Below, in pieces: positions 34,895 to 64,000 of a stretch of DNA of 64,000 bases. The notes below the pieces were generated by a model. The model searched no databases and was not told where the DNA came from. It saw only the letters and a list, made by a program, of their open reading frames with translations. The stretch spans positions 30,173,446 through 30,237,445 of the forward strand of contig NC_133899.1 in assembly GCF_964199755.1 (NCBI RefSeq). The letters run 5' to 3'. Source of the DNA: Larus michahellis. Its lineage: Eukaryota > Chordata > Aves > Charadriiformes > Laridae. A program made the position numbers and the translations under genes. Each line of letters opens with the position of its first letter. Position 1 is the stretch's first letter.

Positions 34895-36797
34895 TGCTGT
34901 CAGTTCTCCTCTCTGCTGCTTCTGTCCTGCAAGCTGTACCTATGAAGCCGTACAGGAGAGACACGGGAATCCAAGCGTCGGTAGTTGCGCTGCTCCTGGA
35001 ACTGCTTGATCTCTGTTGCTGAAGTGCGTTTGGACTGCACAGAAAGGTACTAACGCACACTCGCTGAGACAAAAATGGATGAAAATTCAGAGAAAAAAGA
35101 AACTGAAAAAGTTGAACGTTGATGGACTAAAATGCCGTGGGACAAGCAGCCACCTCCGCTCTCCTGAGTTTCTACAAAAACCTGCAAACCAGCAAGAATT
35201 CTTGCACGTGCTTGGCCTGTATAAACAGTACTAGCAAAAGAATCAAAACGGCTTACACAACCTGCGAGGATCTGATCTTTGCAGATATTGATCACAGATA
35301 CCCCTAAATTAAGGCGATACATCTCTAGGAGCTTTGGGGGACAACTGGGCGCCAATTTCCATGCATAGGGGACGGCATGATGGAGAAGGACTGAAGGTTG
35401 TGCCGTAAGGGACTTATATGGACCTTCTCTGGAAGCAGTGCTCTTGAAAGCAGCTCCTTTTTTCTCTCATTTGGCTTCTGTGTTGCACATATTCAACTTT
35501 ACTATCATCAGAATTAGCTCTAGAGTAAGAGAAAATAGAAATAGGTTGTGGGAGAGGAAAAAAAAAAATCATTCCTTGGGTGATCTTAAGTTAGGGTGTC
35601 AAATCAAAGCCCTTGTCTCCTATATCTTTAGCTGTTCTGTGGCATTTATTGCAGAAGCATTTCTAAATTTCTAAATACTGGAACAAATTTATAGATTTCA
35701 ACATTTTCAAAGTACTTTACCAACAAAGTCTGAATAACCAAGTACAGAGCAAAGGCATTTGAAGCAGGGGAGGGGTCTTTAATGATTCGCATCGGAAATT
35801 CTAGGGGGGTTTAACAGATTGAAGATCATTATGGAAATAGAATTGCATCTGAAAAAAAGCTTCAACACGGTCTCTGCTAAAGCAGAGTTACATTGCGAGG
35901 CGCAGGGAGAACAAGGCTCCACAAGACCTCTCAAAAAAATCCCAGCTAACCGTAAGGAGAGGCATTTGCTTGGATAAAGCTAAAATGCCCACTGGCCCAT
36001 CATCACCAATCCTGTCCTCCTTATGAGAATTTTGACTAGGACAACAAATTTTGCTTAGATTTCGTCCATTGCAAGCCTTCACGCTTGTGTTCGCAGGGCC
36101 GTGTTGCAGGAGGCTGGCATCACTCAGCAGCGCGAGGAGAAGGGGGGGTGGCGTTGGGGCACCACACGCAGGAGGAAGTGTCCTTTCCTTTGCATCCCTG
36201 AGAGCAATTTTTGTCTGGCCAGAACTGATGTTTGACATCTAGTGCATAATCACTAACCACGACAATTACTGTCTGATGAGAGTCACGGACAGCGAATAGT
36301 GATAATATCCCTTTGTGTTTGTGAAATAGTCTGTGGACTAATAAACTAATTACCAGTGTCTGAATTCCACATTTCCTTGCTCCAGAAATCAAGTGTGTGT
36401 TTTGCCAAGTTTCAGTTTGCTCTGAGGTCTGTCAACGGCAGACTTTAGCCTACTGCCTCCAAGATGCCTGAAATGAAGATTTTATAATGCAGATGCCCGT
36501 CTTGGTCTGAGATAGCGGAGTACACAGTGATTTTCTACTTAAACACATAATCTGCATAGCCAAAGTCATCTCTGGAAAACCATGGGAATCATCACATAGT
36601 CACAGAGACAACAGATGAACATAAGTAGTCCTACTCAGTATATTTCGCAGAATTGATATTAGAAGATACCCGAAACTGAGCCGGACTGTTCGATCGGTTT
36701 ACTTACACAGCTAAACCACACCTGCTTCACCAGGAGGGGAAGATTCAGAACTGACCCAAGCCTGCTCAATTCAAAAAAGGTTAGCAGGTAACCTCTG

Positions 36798-36960
36798 CCG
36801 TTTCTCGCTGGAGGTCTGCACGCGTCCGTGTACAAACGCAAAGTCTTTCCTTCCTTGCTGTCAGGGCAATTACACTCGAGGTTCCTCTGCTCGGGCTGGC
36901 AGGCACCACCTCAGCGCGACACGCCACCAGCCGGATGCTCCTCCAATACTGCTCTCGGGT
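36798..36960. promoter_or_regulatory. Small CpG cluster
   Basis: About thirteen CpG dinucleotides in roughly 160 bases, including acgcgtccg and gcgcgacacg. This is unusual for intergenic DNA subject to methylation decay. It may be an enhancer or the start of a non-coding RNA. Confidence 0.3.
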
Positions 36961-37280
36961 TGCTGCTTTCTCTGTCGGTCAAGTTCAGAGGCTTTGTGCA
37001 CAATCAAACCCTTGTCCCAGCCGCTGAAATAGTAAGAATTTTGAAAACAAGATTCAGAAGCGATATAGAATAACTTAACTGTGTTTTCCCTTTCACATTC
37101 TCTTTTTGGAAGACCTTCCTTCCCAGATTCAGGGATAATACAAGTTCCCGGACATTTTCAAGGGCGTATCACAGGTACGAGCCTCTGTCCAGGAACGCAA
37201 AATAGGTATTTCTTTACATGTACCACAAGCTTTTCCTTCTGAGTGATCCCTAACTTCTCATACCTTCAGCGTGAGAAGGA

Positions 37281-37310
37281 GGGGGGGAATGAAGGGGGAG
37301 GGGGGGGGGG
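37281..37310 (+). repeat. G-rich run, G-quadruplex-prone
   Basis: G runs of 7, 5 and 11 separated by 6 and 1 bases, with GG just before. The 11-base run can supply two tracts. Confidence 0.7.
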
Positions 37311-38729
37311 AACAACCAACCAGAAAAATAGTCAAAAGTTTCAGTGTAACGTTTTTCATGTGATGGAGACTTCCAGAAAAGCCTGCAGTCACTACTCACC
37401 GTGAGTTAGTGCAATTCCTTTCCAGGTATTTACTAACAAATTCAGGATATTCACTTCGGCTTCAGCATTTAATCTTTAAAACCACAGATAGCTCTGAATT
37501 CGTAATGCAAGACCTTCTATCAGTTTCCACTTTAACACCCGAGCTGTTGCTTTACTGTACATTAACGCGATCATTGAATACAGACTTGGGAACGGCCTTT
37601 ACCTGCACACAAAACTGCTTTTGTAGGCCACAGACTTGTGACCTGGGGACCAAACTCAACGTCAGATACACAAGGCGCTCTGCTATTACACGAGAAACCA
37701 AAACATTCCTGAGAAGGAAAGAGAAGAGATGAAAAATTAAGAAAGCAATTATTGCTACAAGAACTAGGAAGCTAATTTAATTTTTTAATTCCACTCCTTT
37801 AGATGTTGTTTTCTAACTTGCAAGTACCGAATACAAATCCTACCCTGAAGGCCAACTTTCTGCGCGTTCTTTTTTTTAACTTCTTTGGAAAATACTTGCC
37901 CAGCAATAAGAAGTAAATAGACGTGAGGTTTGAAGAGATCTGAATATTATCTTACAAGTATTTGAAGAGATTTGTGCTAATGAGCTCTTCTAACAAAAGC
38001 ACACAAGATCCAAAATGCTGAAAATTTAATTTGGAAAAAAATCAGAATGGAAAGAATGTTTTAAGAATTAGGTTACTGGAATAATTCACACGGGAAACAG
38101 TCATTTTAAAATTAGTAGATGCTTAATGCATCTTGCCTACAGTTTTGTTGCAGCAGCTGTATCTGCTGCGCTTCTGCCAAAGCCGTTCATCAGCACTGCC
38201 CCTTACCAGGCTCTACCTGCGGGTCTCTCCAGAGGGTGGCTCCCACGTACGCAACCATCTTAAGCCTTTGTCCTCGCTTCCCAACCCCAAGGCAGAGTAA
38301 CACGAGGACTGAAACAGCAGGACGATGCTACGAAAAGAACACGTTCCCTCACCAGCTGCAAAGTGTAAGCGTCAAAGGGTTTGTAAGGAACATCGTGCGG
38401 ATCGAATGCCTCTTTTCCGCATCCACTGCTCTTTCCCTCCCTCACAGGCGTGGCTGTGCGCAGCACGAGGACGCTCACCATCACGAGAGGGCATTTCAAA
38501 AAATAAACTCAAGGAAAACTGAGCATTTACTACTACATTACTGTCAGAAACTTACTTACATTACCACCTCATTGTTCGGGTGTTTTTTTTCTTAGACAAG
38601 TATCCTTACACTTAATACATGCAAATGGGTATCTGCCCACTGGAAGTTCACTGTTGAAAAGGTACATGAGGTTTAGACGGGAGGAGGTGGAAAAAAAAGC
38701 CAAGCACCTGGAAAACACTTCATTGCTTC

Positions 38730-38735
38730 TTTATT
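38730..38735 (-). terminator. PPP2R5E: Probable main poly(A) signal of PPP2R5E
   Basis: AATAAA on the minus strand about 4.43 kb past the stop codon, followed by a G/T- and T-rich stretch (gtgttttccaggtgcttgg then a T run). The intervening DNA is AT-rich, lacks transposons and looks like a long vertebrate 3' UTR. Other minus-strand AATAAA sites, which could give shorter forms, lie at 39957, 41084, 41909 and 42599. Confidence 0.5.
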
Positions 38736-39316
38736 TAGATGCACCCACAGTACAGAGCCTCTTGAGCATGTGCAAAAGAGGAGGATTACACATTTATAGC
38801 TGGGAGCACCATTGAGTTCGAGTTTCTTTGATACCATTTTTAAGAAAGTAAACTATTTCCAAAGAATGACATTTAAATTCAAGAGCTTAAGACCTGCTTG
38901 TACTTCACCCAGAGGTGGAAGGTATTTTCCTTTTATTATTACTTCGATGTAGAGTAGAAGACATTTTCACAGTCTGGTTGGACCAGTCTATATATTTTCA
39001 TATGCACCTTTTAATATATATAAAAAAATGTTTCATTTTTCCCCCCTACCCACAGATAGTTAAATGCATCTAAGTTTAAAAACAGTAATGGACCAGAGCA
39101 TTCCTATGGGGAAAAATGAACTTTTGCTGCCCTCTCCTGCTTAAACAATGAAATGCTAAAATATTAAGATCTATGAATCTAATGCTAACCTTGAAACAAA
39201 AAGCATGACAGGTCATTCGCTATACTACAATCAAAAATAGGACAACAACAAGAAATGTATCGGTACTATTTATATTTGAAAACTCCTCATCGTTACATGA
39301 GGTTATGAATACAACA

Positions 39317-39324
39317 TATTTACA
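39317..39324 (-). promoter_or_regulatory. Second Pumilio response element in PPP2R5E 3' UTR
   Basis: TGTAAATA on the transcript strand, near the distal end of the predicted UTR. Confidence 0.45.
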
Positions 39325-42300
39325 GTAAGTGATCCAAATAACAAAAACTTGTATTAAGAGAGGTCATGATAAAAAGCGTGTGCTTCCGTGGATGGGAAGC
39401 AACACTTGGATAAATGTTTTCAATCAAAATTAGTTCCATTCCGTTTCAAGATAACGTTTCATAGACTTCAAAACGAAAAACTGGGCTATACAAAATCTGC
39501 CGCACGTATCCACTAGAAAAACTAACCGCTGGCTCGCTACAGAGCTGCTGAGGGAAACAGGTGAGCCAAAATAAAAAAGCCACATGTAAATAAGAACATT
39601 CTTCAATCTTGCGCATTGTCACCTTTGTCTTGTTTCACGGCAGCTGCTTTAGGACGATGTTGTTACACAATTAAGAGAAGAGGCCATCTCTGTTTTCCAA
39701 GACAGAACTAAAAGCAAATTACTTCGGTTTTATCTGGGGGGAGAAGAATCTAGCGTATCCCCCTCCACACAAACAATAAAGAGGTTTTTAAAGCTCCTAA
39801 TATATTTTCCTTTCCATAGTGAGAGAGCCTAAGGCTGTACTTAGGCACGTATAATCCAAGTACAGCTGCTGCATTTCTTACGCAAGCAATTCTTGGCTCT
39901 AACACCCTCAATTTTTCCATATATAGGAGGAGATAAAAAAAAATAAATTAAGTCCTTTTATTTATGCTAACAAAACCAAGATTAAATTTACTGTAACCCT
40001 GCTAGTGAATGCTCCAATGGCATTAGAATACTTTCATTTAAAGCATTCCAACCTTTGGAAGAGAGACAAAAAACACTCAAAAGCAATGAAAGGAAAACAA
40101 TAAGGGAGACTTGCAAGATGAAGAAAGCAATGTGTGCTCAATTTAAAGTATATGAGAGGAACTTTACTTTTACAGTTGTTGTATCCCCATGACCTGATGC
40201 AATGCCCAAGTACTGAAAACGCAGCTCATTCCTTTTACCAGAGAGCACTCAATCCTTTCTCCTGAAACCAATATGGTACAGGACACGAGCGACCACCCAA
40301 CAACTGCTGGACGAGCAGTTAATAAAAACACTTACACAAATAAAGGTAGTTTCTGGAACTCAAGAAGCAAACGAAAGCGTAATTAAATAGACGCACTGAT
40401 CACACTTGGGCCCATACGCTGCTGCCTTCTTTGCCTACAACTCCAATGGATAGCAATGGGAGCTCTGCAGAGTGGCAGGACATCACTTTTGGATTGTGGC
40501 AAACAGTGGATCCCGGGGGTACGGTCGTATCATTGTGGCAAGTGCTTCTTCACATACATCGCACAGTGCAACCTAGTGTCGTATCAGCCTTTTAGAGTCA
40601 AGTGACTAATATCACATCGTCTCGTTCACTTTAAAGAAACATTCCTTCTCGGAAGTGATAAATCATCTATAAACTTTAGATACTCCCCACTATCCCCACA
40701 TCAGAGGTAACATCAGAGGTAACAAAATATTGCAACCCATCAGGTTCTCATCAGTTTTGTATGATCAATACCAGAATGTCATGTCAAAACCAAAAACACT
40801 TATGAACAAACAACACTCACCTAAACTCTAAGTACAGGACAAGGTGCTTTTTCTAATTTCACATTGTTGTGTTTTACTCCACCAGGGGGAAAACATCAAT
40901 CTCTTTTCCTCCTTTCTATCTCAGTTTTTCACAATTGAACATAGTCTTTGAGCATGAGTTTAAGTCCACCCTCTTGTAAAGCATGATAATTTCACAAAGA
41001 AATCACACTAGCAAATATTTTTTTGGTAACAGAAATAAAAGACTGTCAAAATCAATGGGCTAAGGGACACGATTTGTTATAAATTTATTTAATCTTCAGT
41101 ATTTCAGCTTGCACCTTTGCTTCAGCACTTTAAAATAAAATGTTTCAACTATGACAGTAACTGCCTAATTTACATTGCGTCCCAGTCAGTGTTCTTTAAA
41201 AGAAGCTCATATTAATCCCATTAAACCATGTCGTGTTTGGTGTTGCATATGACTAGTTCCACTTTTTTTTTTTCCAGAATTAACAGTGTCAAGTTTCTAC
41301 AAAATCATTGCGTTTACAACATTGGTGTGCGCAGACCCAGGAGCACAAACCGTGACCTGATAATCCTGAAACAGTCAGTAGTCTAGGAGGGAATTCTTTT
41401 TTACCTCTTTTCCATGCCTGAAAACAAGAAAACTTCAAATCCTACTGTATATTTAAATGGCAGGAAGAAAAATATACAAGCTTGTATTTATACTGTATTT
41501 CTATCAATGGCAACAGGTCATAAACTCATGTTTGCAACTATCACAAAGACTCATGAACACCAATTCAGTTTTATACTGTAAATACTGCTGGATTGATGGT
41601 TTAGGATTATCAATTCACTGTTGTCATATGTCTATAACAGTTCAAAAGCATCCTGGAGAAAAATCCTGAAACATACCTTTCGGTATATAATAATGCAACT
41701 GCATTAGCTAAATATATACTGTACATAAGTCTTATCAGCATTTTACCCACCAAAGATGTAAGATTCCACTTTCAAATACAAAGCAGATAGCCAATAATGT
41801 ATACTTATAATACAGCCCTCCTCTTTTTGTTTTTTGTTTTTTTTTTTTTTTTCTTTTGTTTTAAACAATTTGGTCACAATGCACCTTTGATATAAAAGCA
41901 TTTTAAACTTTATTATTAATACTCAGAACATTAGGATTTCCAGAATTTTTTTCAGTAGCATTTGTAGAACCACTTTTGGTAACAAATACAGTAGTTAGGA
42001 ATGAGCATCCAGATGAGAATGCAGAAGTAAATTATCCAGAATCCTTTCCAGCTAAGACCACAGGGCTGGTACTGTGATGAGTAATAGTACTAGAATCACA
42101 AAACCACTATAGTATGTTTCTTGGAGGCTACATCCTCTTTTGCTGGAACACTTTATAAATACATATTAAAAAGTAAGGCAACAACTCCAAACAGTCCAAA
42201 CTGCTATCTCAACTCAATTTCCAATTAGATCCTTGACCACTGGGGATCAATTTCATGCTTGCACTGTTTAGCGTTTGTCTTTATTCTTTCAAAATGGTCC

Positions 42301-43027
42301 AATAAAAACATACTGTAATAATGTAGCAATTAGTATTTCTAAAACAACTCCAGTATATGTGTCCAATGCCATATTACTAATACTGGTTAGGTACTGAAGT
42401 CCAGGATGTTACCACTGCTCATTTTTAAAGGATTGTGGACGTTAATTTGGATTTGCAATAAATAGGTGCATGAATCCAAAGCTCCCTTTCCTACTATGTT
42501 TATCACCTACTTGTTTTTTAACTCCTAATGTTCAAATTAAAGGAAGCACCAGAGACAGCCTGGTACTAAAAAAAATGCTCACACCAGTAAACAAAACTTT
42601 TATTCAGGACCTATGTTTCTCACGATCCTGATCTGAATGGACATTCAACTTATGAAGATGTGCAAAAGGAAAAGAAGTCAAATTACAGTAAAGTTATCCA
42701 GAGAAGGAGGATGTTACACAAACTCATAAGGAAATGACAGTCTTTTTTCTCTTTTACTATAAATACACTTAACAGTTTAGCAGAAAGACAAGCTAAATTT
42801 TAAGATTGTTCACATTTGAAAGTTGTATTATACTCTCTGCTAACGATAAATAAGGAACAGGTCCTGACAATGGAATTTGACATCGCAATTTTCATCAACA
42901 GATCTTTGAAGACTGGTTTTTAAAGAAGGGTTAAAACAATGCTTATGTTTGCAAAGTTCTGAGAAGTCCATCTGCTGTCCAAACTTTGGATTAAAGTCCT
43001 TATTTTTTTCCTTTACTTAGAGACAGG

Positions 43028-43035
43028 TATATACA
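43028..43035 (-). promoter_or_regulatory. Pumilio response element in PPP2R5E 3' UTR
   Basis: TGTATATA on the transcript strand, about 130 bases after the stop codon; an exact match to the PUM1/2 consensus TGTANATA. Confidence 0.5.
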
Positions 43036-43163
43036 GTGCTGTTGTAATAATGAAACAAATGTGAAATCTACTGTAAAGTTGCACAATACAGAAAACTGTT
43101 GCTCCATCTTCTACTACATAAATGTGTGACTCCACAGGTTAATAATGCTGTTTTGTTTTTTTG

Positions 43164-60157
<16,994 letters not shown>

Positions 60158-63100
60158 CTGAAAAGTGAAACAAAGAAAGATGAGATCTGTTTTTCAAATA
60201 GGCACTAGATTTCTGGACTCTGTATGGCTATACCTAGTCTATCCTCCATCACATAAGCAGTATTTCTTTTGCCTGCTGTCTGACAAAGTTCTTAAGTAAC
60301 AGCAATCTGCCTTGGCTTTCCCTTCTCCAAGTCTTTTTGTTTCTTCTTTCCGCTGGCACCCAGTCTGCCACCATTTCTGTCCACCACATTCCAGATGAGC
60401 CCACCAACATGTTATTCACAGTCCTGCTGGGCATCAATGGGCTGAGAGCCACGACTGGTTATGAGTTGCAGGGAACACCATCAACATGCATTTACAAGTG
60501 TTCTCATACAACACTTGGTTATTTCCCTTTACACAGGGAAAACGTTAATATTATCTGCTTACGGTCTCATCTCTCAGCACTTTTTAAGAGTTGCCAGTGC
60601 TATTCACACGATATGCCTGGACACCTCATGCCAAGTACAGAACTTGGTACTAAATGCAAGCAACAAATAGTATTTGCTTGACACTTAGCCTACATTTTAT
60701 TTCATGGTTGGTTCACTTTGCTTAATCTTATTTAGAGGTATTTTGCTGAGACTGCTTGGCTTTGTGAGGTTCATGCTATCAGCAAAGACTGAATCGAAGT
60801 GCTTTCCGGGGTTAATTATAGTGCTGAATGGAGTGTAGAGCTTATTATGCAGCAAATCTGATAAACTGCAAACATGGTGTAGGGCCTTTTCTGCACTTCG
60901 AAGGTGATGTGCCTTCTTTGCACTCTGCTACTTCATTTGACCCATCTCTAAACTGGGTAATCAAACAGCTGGGAAAAGCAGCATGTTATCTCCTAATCAC
61001 ATCTATACATGATGCCTTCATAGTAGTTCAGACAAACTAAGCTATTTAAGAAACAAAACTAGTATGTTCTTCAACACCCTCATTTATTTTTCCAGCCTTT
61101 TAAAGTTAGTCTGTAAAGTGTATTTTCAACATGTTGGCAACTTAGTAAGAAAGGGTACTTTAAAGCCAAGAGTTTAAATACAAACCAAATACTGATAAAA
61201 CCAAACTGAAATAGACAGAGTGAAGTTTTAGAATTTGCAAGACAAACAGAACAGATTCGGGTACTGCATAAACAGAAATATGAAACAACAGAAAACTGTA
61301 GGAAAGCACAGGTGGAGCACAGCAGTGAGGAGTATTCACTGAACGCGAGGGACAGACAAAAGAAGAGTAAGTAAGGCAAACCAGTGAGCATAGAAAAAAA
61401 AAGAAAAGAGGTCACATGGGTTTCTGCTTGGACTTTTTCCTTCTTGCCACAAGAGGGTGTATTTTACTACAGTTACAGTAAACCAGACTTTTACAGAAGC
61501 CTTCACTGTATATGTAAACCTCATGTTTTCAAGCTGCATGGCTTTCAACCTTAACAGACACAACACTTCTTATAGCCTGTGCTGACAGATACCGAACTCT
61601 GCTTCCCCTGGATGCATGCCTGCCAAGTGATTACTAACATTTATTAGGAGATACTTTTTTTTTTTTACCCTCTCTTCCCCTGACTCATTCACTTTGCTCC
61701 AGAGCTCCTCCGTGAAAAGCCTTTTCTAGTCTCATAAGGAGAAGTCATATAACTACTCCAGGAATACAGACGTTATAATTTGTCTTTCCTCAAGGATTCC
61801 TGAGCTCCTCCTTCTACTATCCCTGATACGAAAAAGCAGGGAGAGGAGGAAAGTGATCAGAATTAGCAGGACAGAGATCTTTCTGCGTTAGAGCACAGGG
61901 CAAAAGAGGGTAGACAGCCCAAAGGATTCCTAAGTAAAAGGGGGAAACGCACCTATTGATGCCTTGGATCTGAACTCCTGGGATTCTGCAATACTTACTG
62001 AAGCATTTTTGGTTAATGCTTCACATTCGAAAATGTCAGCTTTCTCAGGATTTGGACCAAAATAGGAAACTAGCAAAACCAAAGGCATTCCGCAGCTATT
62101 TTTTTTCCCCTGCTTTAAACTTTATTTGAAACAAGAAAGAAATTTTTCTGCAAATTTAACCATACATGAATTAATGAAACTTGTACTAACAGATCAGAGA
62201 AAACATAAGTATTTATCAGCTGTTGTGTTTAGAAACTGGAACAAACGTTGAATTATGTCACAGACAAAACCTGCAAGGAAAAGTACCTAACTTAGAATGA
62301 AAAGCTAAACTAAGACAAATTCCTGTAAGATTTAAATTAAGTCAAACCGAGCCTCAAGCAGTTAGTGCCAGAGCCTTAACAGCATGACAGAAATATGAAG
62401 GGTTCAGCAACAATTTGTTAAGTGCCAACACCGACACCTGAATCTTGAGCTTATAACAAAACCAGTATGATTTCCAGAGAGTGCCTATTAAAAGAAGGCC
62501 AGTCTCAAGGCAACTCAAAAGCAGTATTTTTGCATAAGAAAATTAACACGCAGGAGTAAATGCAATGCAAGTTACAATACGGTCCTAGCATACAGCTTGC
62601 TCTCTTTAATTTTCTTTTTTGCATTAGGAATAAAGATAAGCTATATGGAGCCAAAATGCAGATGTTCTCCCGAGAAGAACAGACAGAACGGATTATCTTT
62701 AAGTGATTTCCTCAGGTTATCATAACTTTAAAAGATAATATGTACCATTACAGTTACATTAATCACCACAACACAGCATGATAGCTCATTTACATGCAGT
62801 GTCAATTTATAGCATGCTTATCTAAATCAGTAGCCTCTGGGTGGCTAATGTTTATAAGCCTCTAAGGGAGAACCGAAGGCAACAAGTTCTTCCATGCATG
62901 AACTGCCCAGCTGTACATTAGAGACTGTGACAGCCACCACACAAAGATGGGAATACGCTACATCAAATCTAGAAAGAATAATTTTTCTCAGATAGGCATA
63001 AGGTAGCTATTTAGTATTTATCCCTGGGCTCAAGCAGCATGCCAGAATTCCTTCAGCTAGATAGCTGAATCATTTCTCTTCTGACCTCTGTTGGACAATC

Positions 63101-64000
63101 AAGCCAAAGGACATCCCTGCCAGCCTGCATATACAGTCCCTGATGATTCCTCTCCCATAGCCAACACAAATGACTATTGATCAATACCGACTTCAGTCTT
63201 CCACTGATAAGGAACGCCGCCAAGCCCAGATGATATTTTTGTAAAGCACTCCAGAACTCTAATATTCTAGAAAGTCATATCATCACAGATCTCCCCGATT
63301 ACATCCTCAAAGACATCTGCACGCTGTCCTCCATGGCTGTCCCTTTCAGACGCACACACCAAACTGGGTGTAGAACAGCACATCACCGCGATGCAGAATT
63401 TGAACACCCAAGTGCCAGAAACGAACTTAACAAATCAGCAAAATCTACCTGTCAGCATTAAATTTAAAATTTCCAAGATCAAGCTGGAAATGCCAAAATG
63501 ACAGATTTCTAAAGTGGAGGTGCCCAGACATCTCGAGGCTCCGTGTCAGTGTGTCAGTCAGGCACAACTCCAACTAGAAGCAATACCAAAAAAAAGTTTT
63601 CCAGGCAATTAAAAGTCACTGTCAATTCATTAAAAGAGGAGGATAGGGAAGGCTGCTCTGATAATCCCACAAAGAATGAGCTGCAAGTTCTGAACAGATC
63701 TGACGACCGGTACCTGGTAATCTAGAACTATGAAACTGAATATACAGTTTAAAGCAACAAGCTTCAAGAAAGCTCTGATTTCATCACCACGTTTATGTTT
63801 GAAATAACTTTTTAGAAAAGAAAGCACTAAGAGGCTTAAGTCTGGAGTCAGGAATAAATGTTTTGAGAAATCCTCTCTTTGTCCCCCACAGGAGCACTAT
63901 AAAAATGACAACGCTGTAACAGAAACATTCACAAATTCAATTTCAGCTCAGCACTTCTGCTCTGTGCTGTTCGAAACAGAGATTTTTTTATCAGTAATAG
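60158..64000 (-). other. PPP2R5E: PPP2R5E intron, 3' part
   Basis: Intron running off the window. I searched the minus strand for the exons encoding the preceding B56 residues and found none, so at least 3.8 kb of intron lies here. Short frames on both strands resemble no known protein. Confidence 0.8.

Larger units (their letters stand above)
34001..38700. other. Intergenic DNA downstream of PPP2R5E, CpG-richer
   Basis: No gene recognised. 34200-34680 is AT-rich and non-repetitive. From about 34700 to 38500 CpG dinucleotides are clearly more frequent than in the flanks, with a cluster at 36798-36960, an E-box/HRE-like site at 34879-34894 and a G-rich tract at 37281-37310. The 158-codon plus frame at 38119-38595 is not recognisable. 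Confidence 0.6.
38715..43163 (-). other. PPP2R5E: Probable 3' UTR of PPP2R5E
   Basis: Continuous non-coding sequence after the TAA at 43164-43166. It is AT-rich and free of recognisable transposons. Two Pumilio-type elements lie on the transcript strand (TGTATATA at 43028-43035, TGTAAATA at 39317-39324), with several AATAAA hexamers. Human PPP2R5E is known for a 3' UTR of several kilobases. The exact end is inferred. Confidence 0.6.

Noticed and set aside
38119-38595. 158-codon plus frame with several Cys and His
   Set aside because: No regular zinc-finger spacing, no splice or promoter context, no family recognised. Kept as non-coding.
60158-64000. Further 5' exons of PPP2R5E
   Set aside because: The expected B56 residues upstream of VSCN do not appear in any minus-strand frame here, so they must lie beyond the window.

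Overview
The window is vertebrate nuclear DNA, most likely from a bird. Three things point there: a CR1-type LINE with the sauropsid 3' end (tandem ATTCTATG-like units), compact introns, and the gene order RHOJ - GPHB5 - PPP2R5E, which matches the block on human 14q23.2. A crocodile or turtle cannot be excluded from sequence alone. There is no operon, phage or CRISPR structure. Almost all short open frames here are chance frames in introns and intergenic DNA.

Layout. 1-2122 holds the last two coding exons of RHOJ (+ strand), a Cdc42/TC10-like small GTPase; its earlier exons lie left of the window. 2123 to about 10.56 kb is non-coding and may include its 3' UTR, with a near (4.65 kb) and a distal (10.53 kb) poly(A) candidate. 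10.6-15.9 kb is intergenic. 15959-18276 holds the complete coding sequence of GPHB5 (- strand), the thyrostimulin beta subunit, with two coding exons; a likely non-coding first exon and a TATA box lie near 19.9-20.07 kb. 20.1-38.7 kb is about 18 kb of intergenic DNA with low-complexity tracts, an AT-rich block containing a 26-bp perfect palindrome, a CpG-rich stretch and possible conserved elements, but no recognisable gene. 38.7-43.16 kb is the probable long 3' UTR of PPP2R5E. 43164-60157 carries eleven coding exons of PPP2R5E (- strand), the epsilon member of the B56 regulatory subunits of PP2A. They join in frame to 349 codons, the last three quarters of the protein. The 5' exons lie beyond 64 kb, so 60158-64000 is intron. 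A 5'-truncated CR1 (about 55432-56212) sits in a PPP2R5E intron.

The three genes are neighbours by ancient synteny and do not form a pathway: RHOJ controls endothelial actin and trafficking, GPHB5 is a secreted cystine-knot hormone subunit, and PPP2R5E directs PP2A to substrates. I saw no convincing undescribed gene system. The observations most worth checking are a very weak, U-followed 5' splice site in PPP2R5E, the GPHB5 promoter and leader exon, the long 3' UTRs, the palindrome and Z-DNA-prone tracts, the recurrent A/C-only tracts, and the CpG cluster downstream of PPP2R5E.
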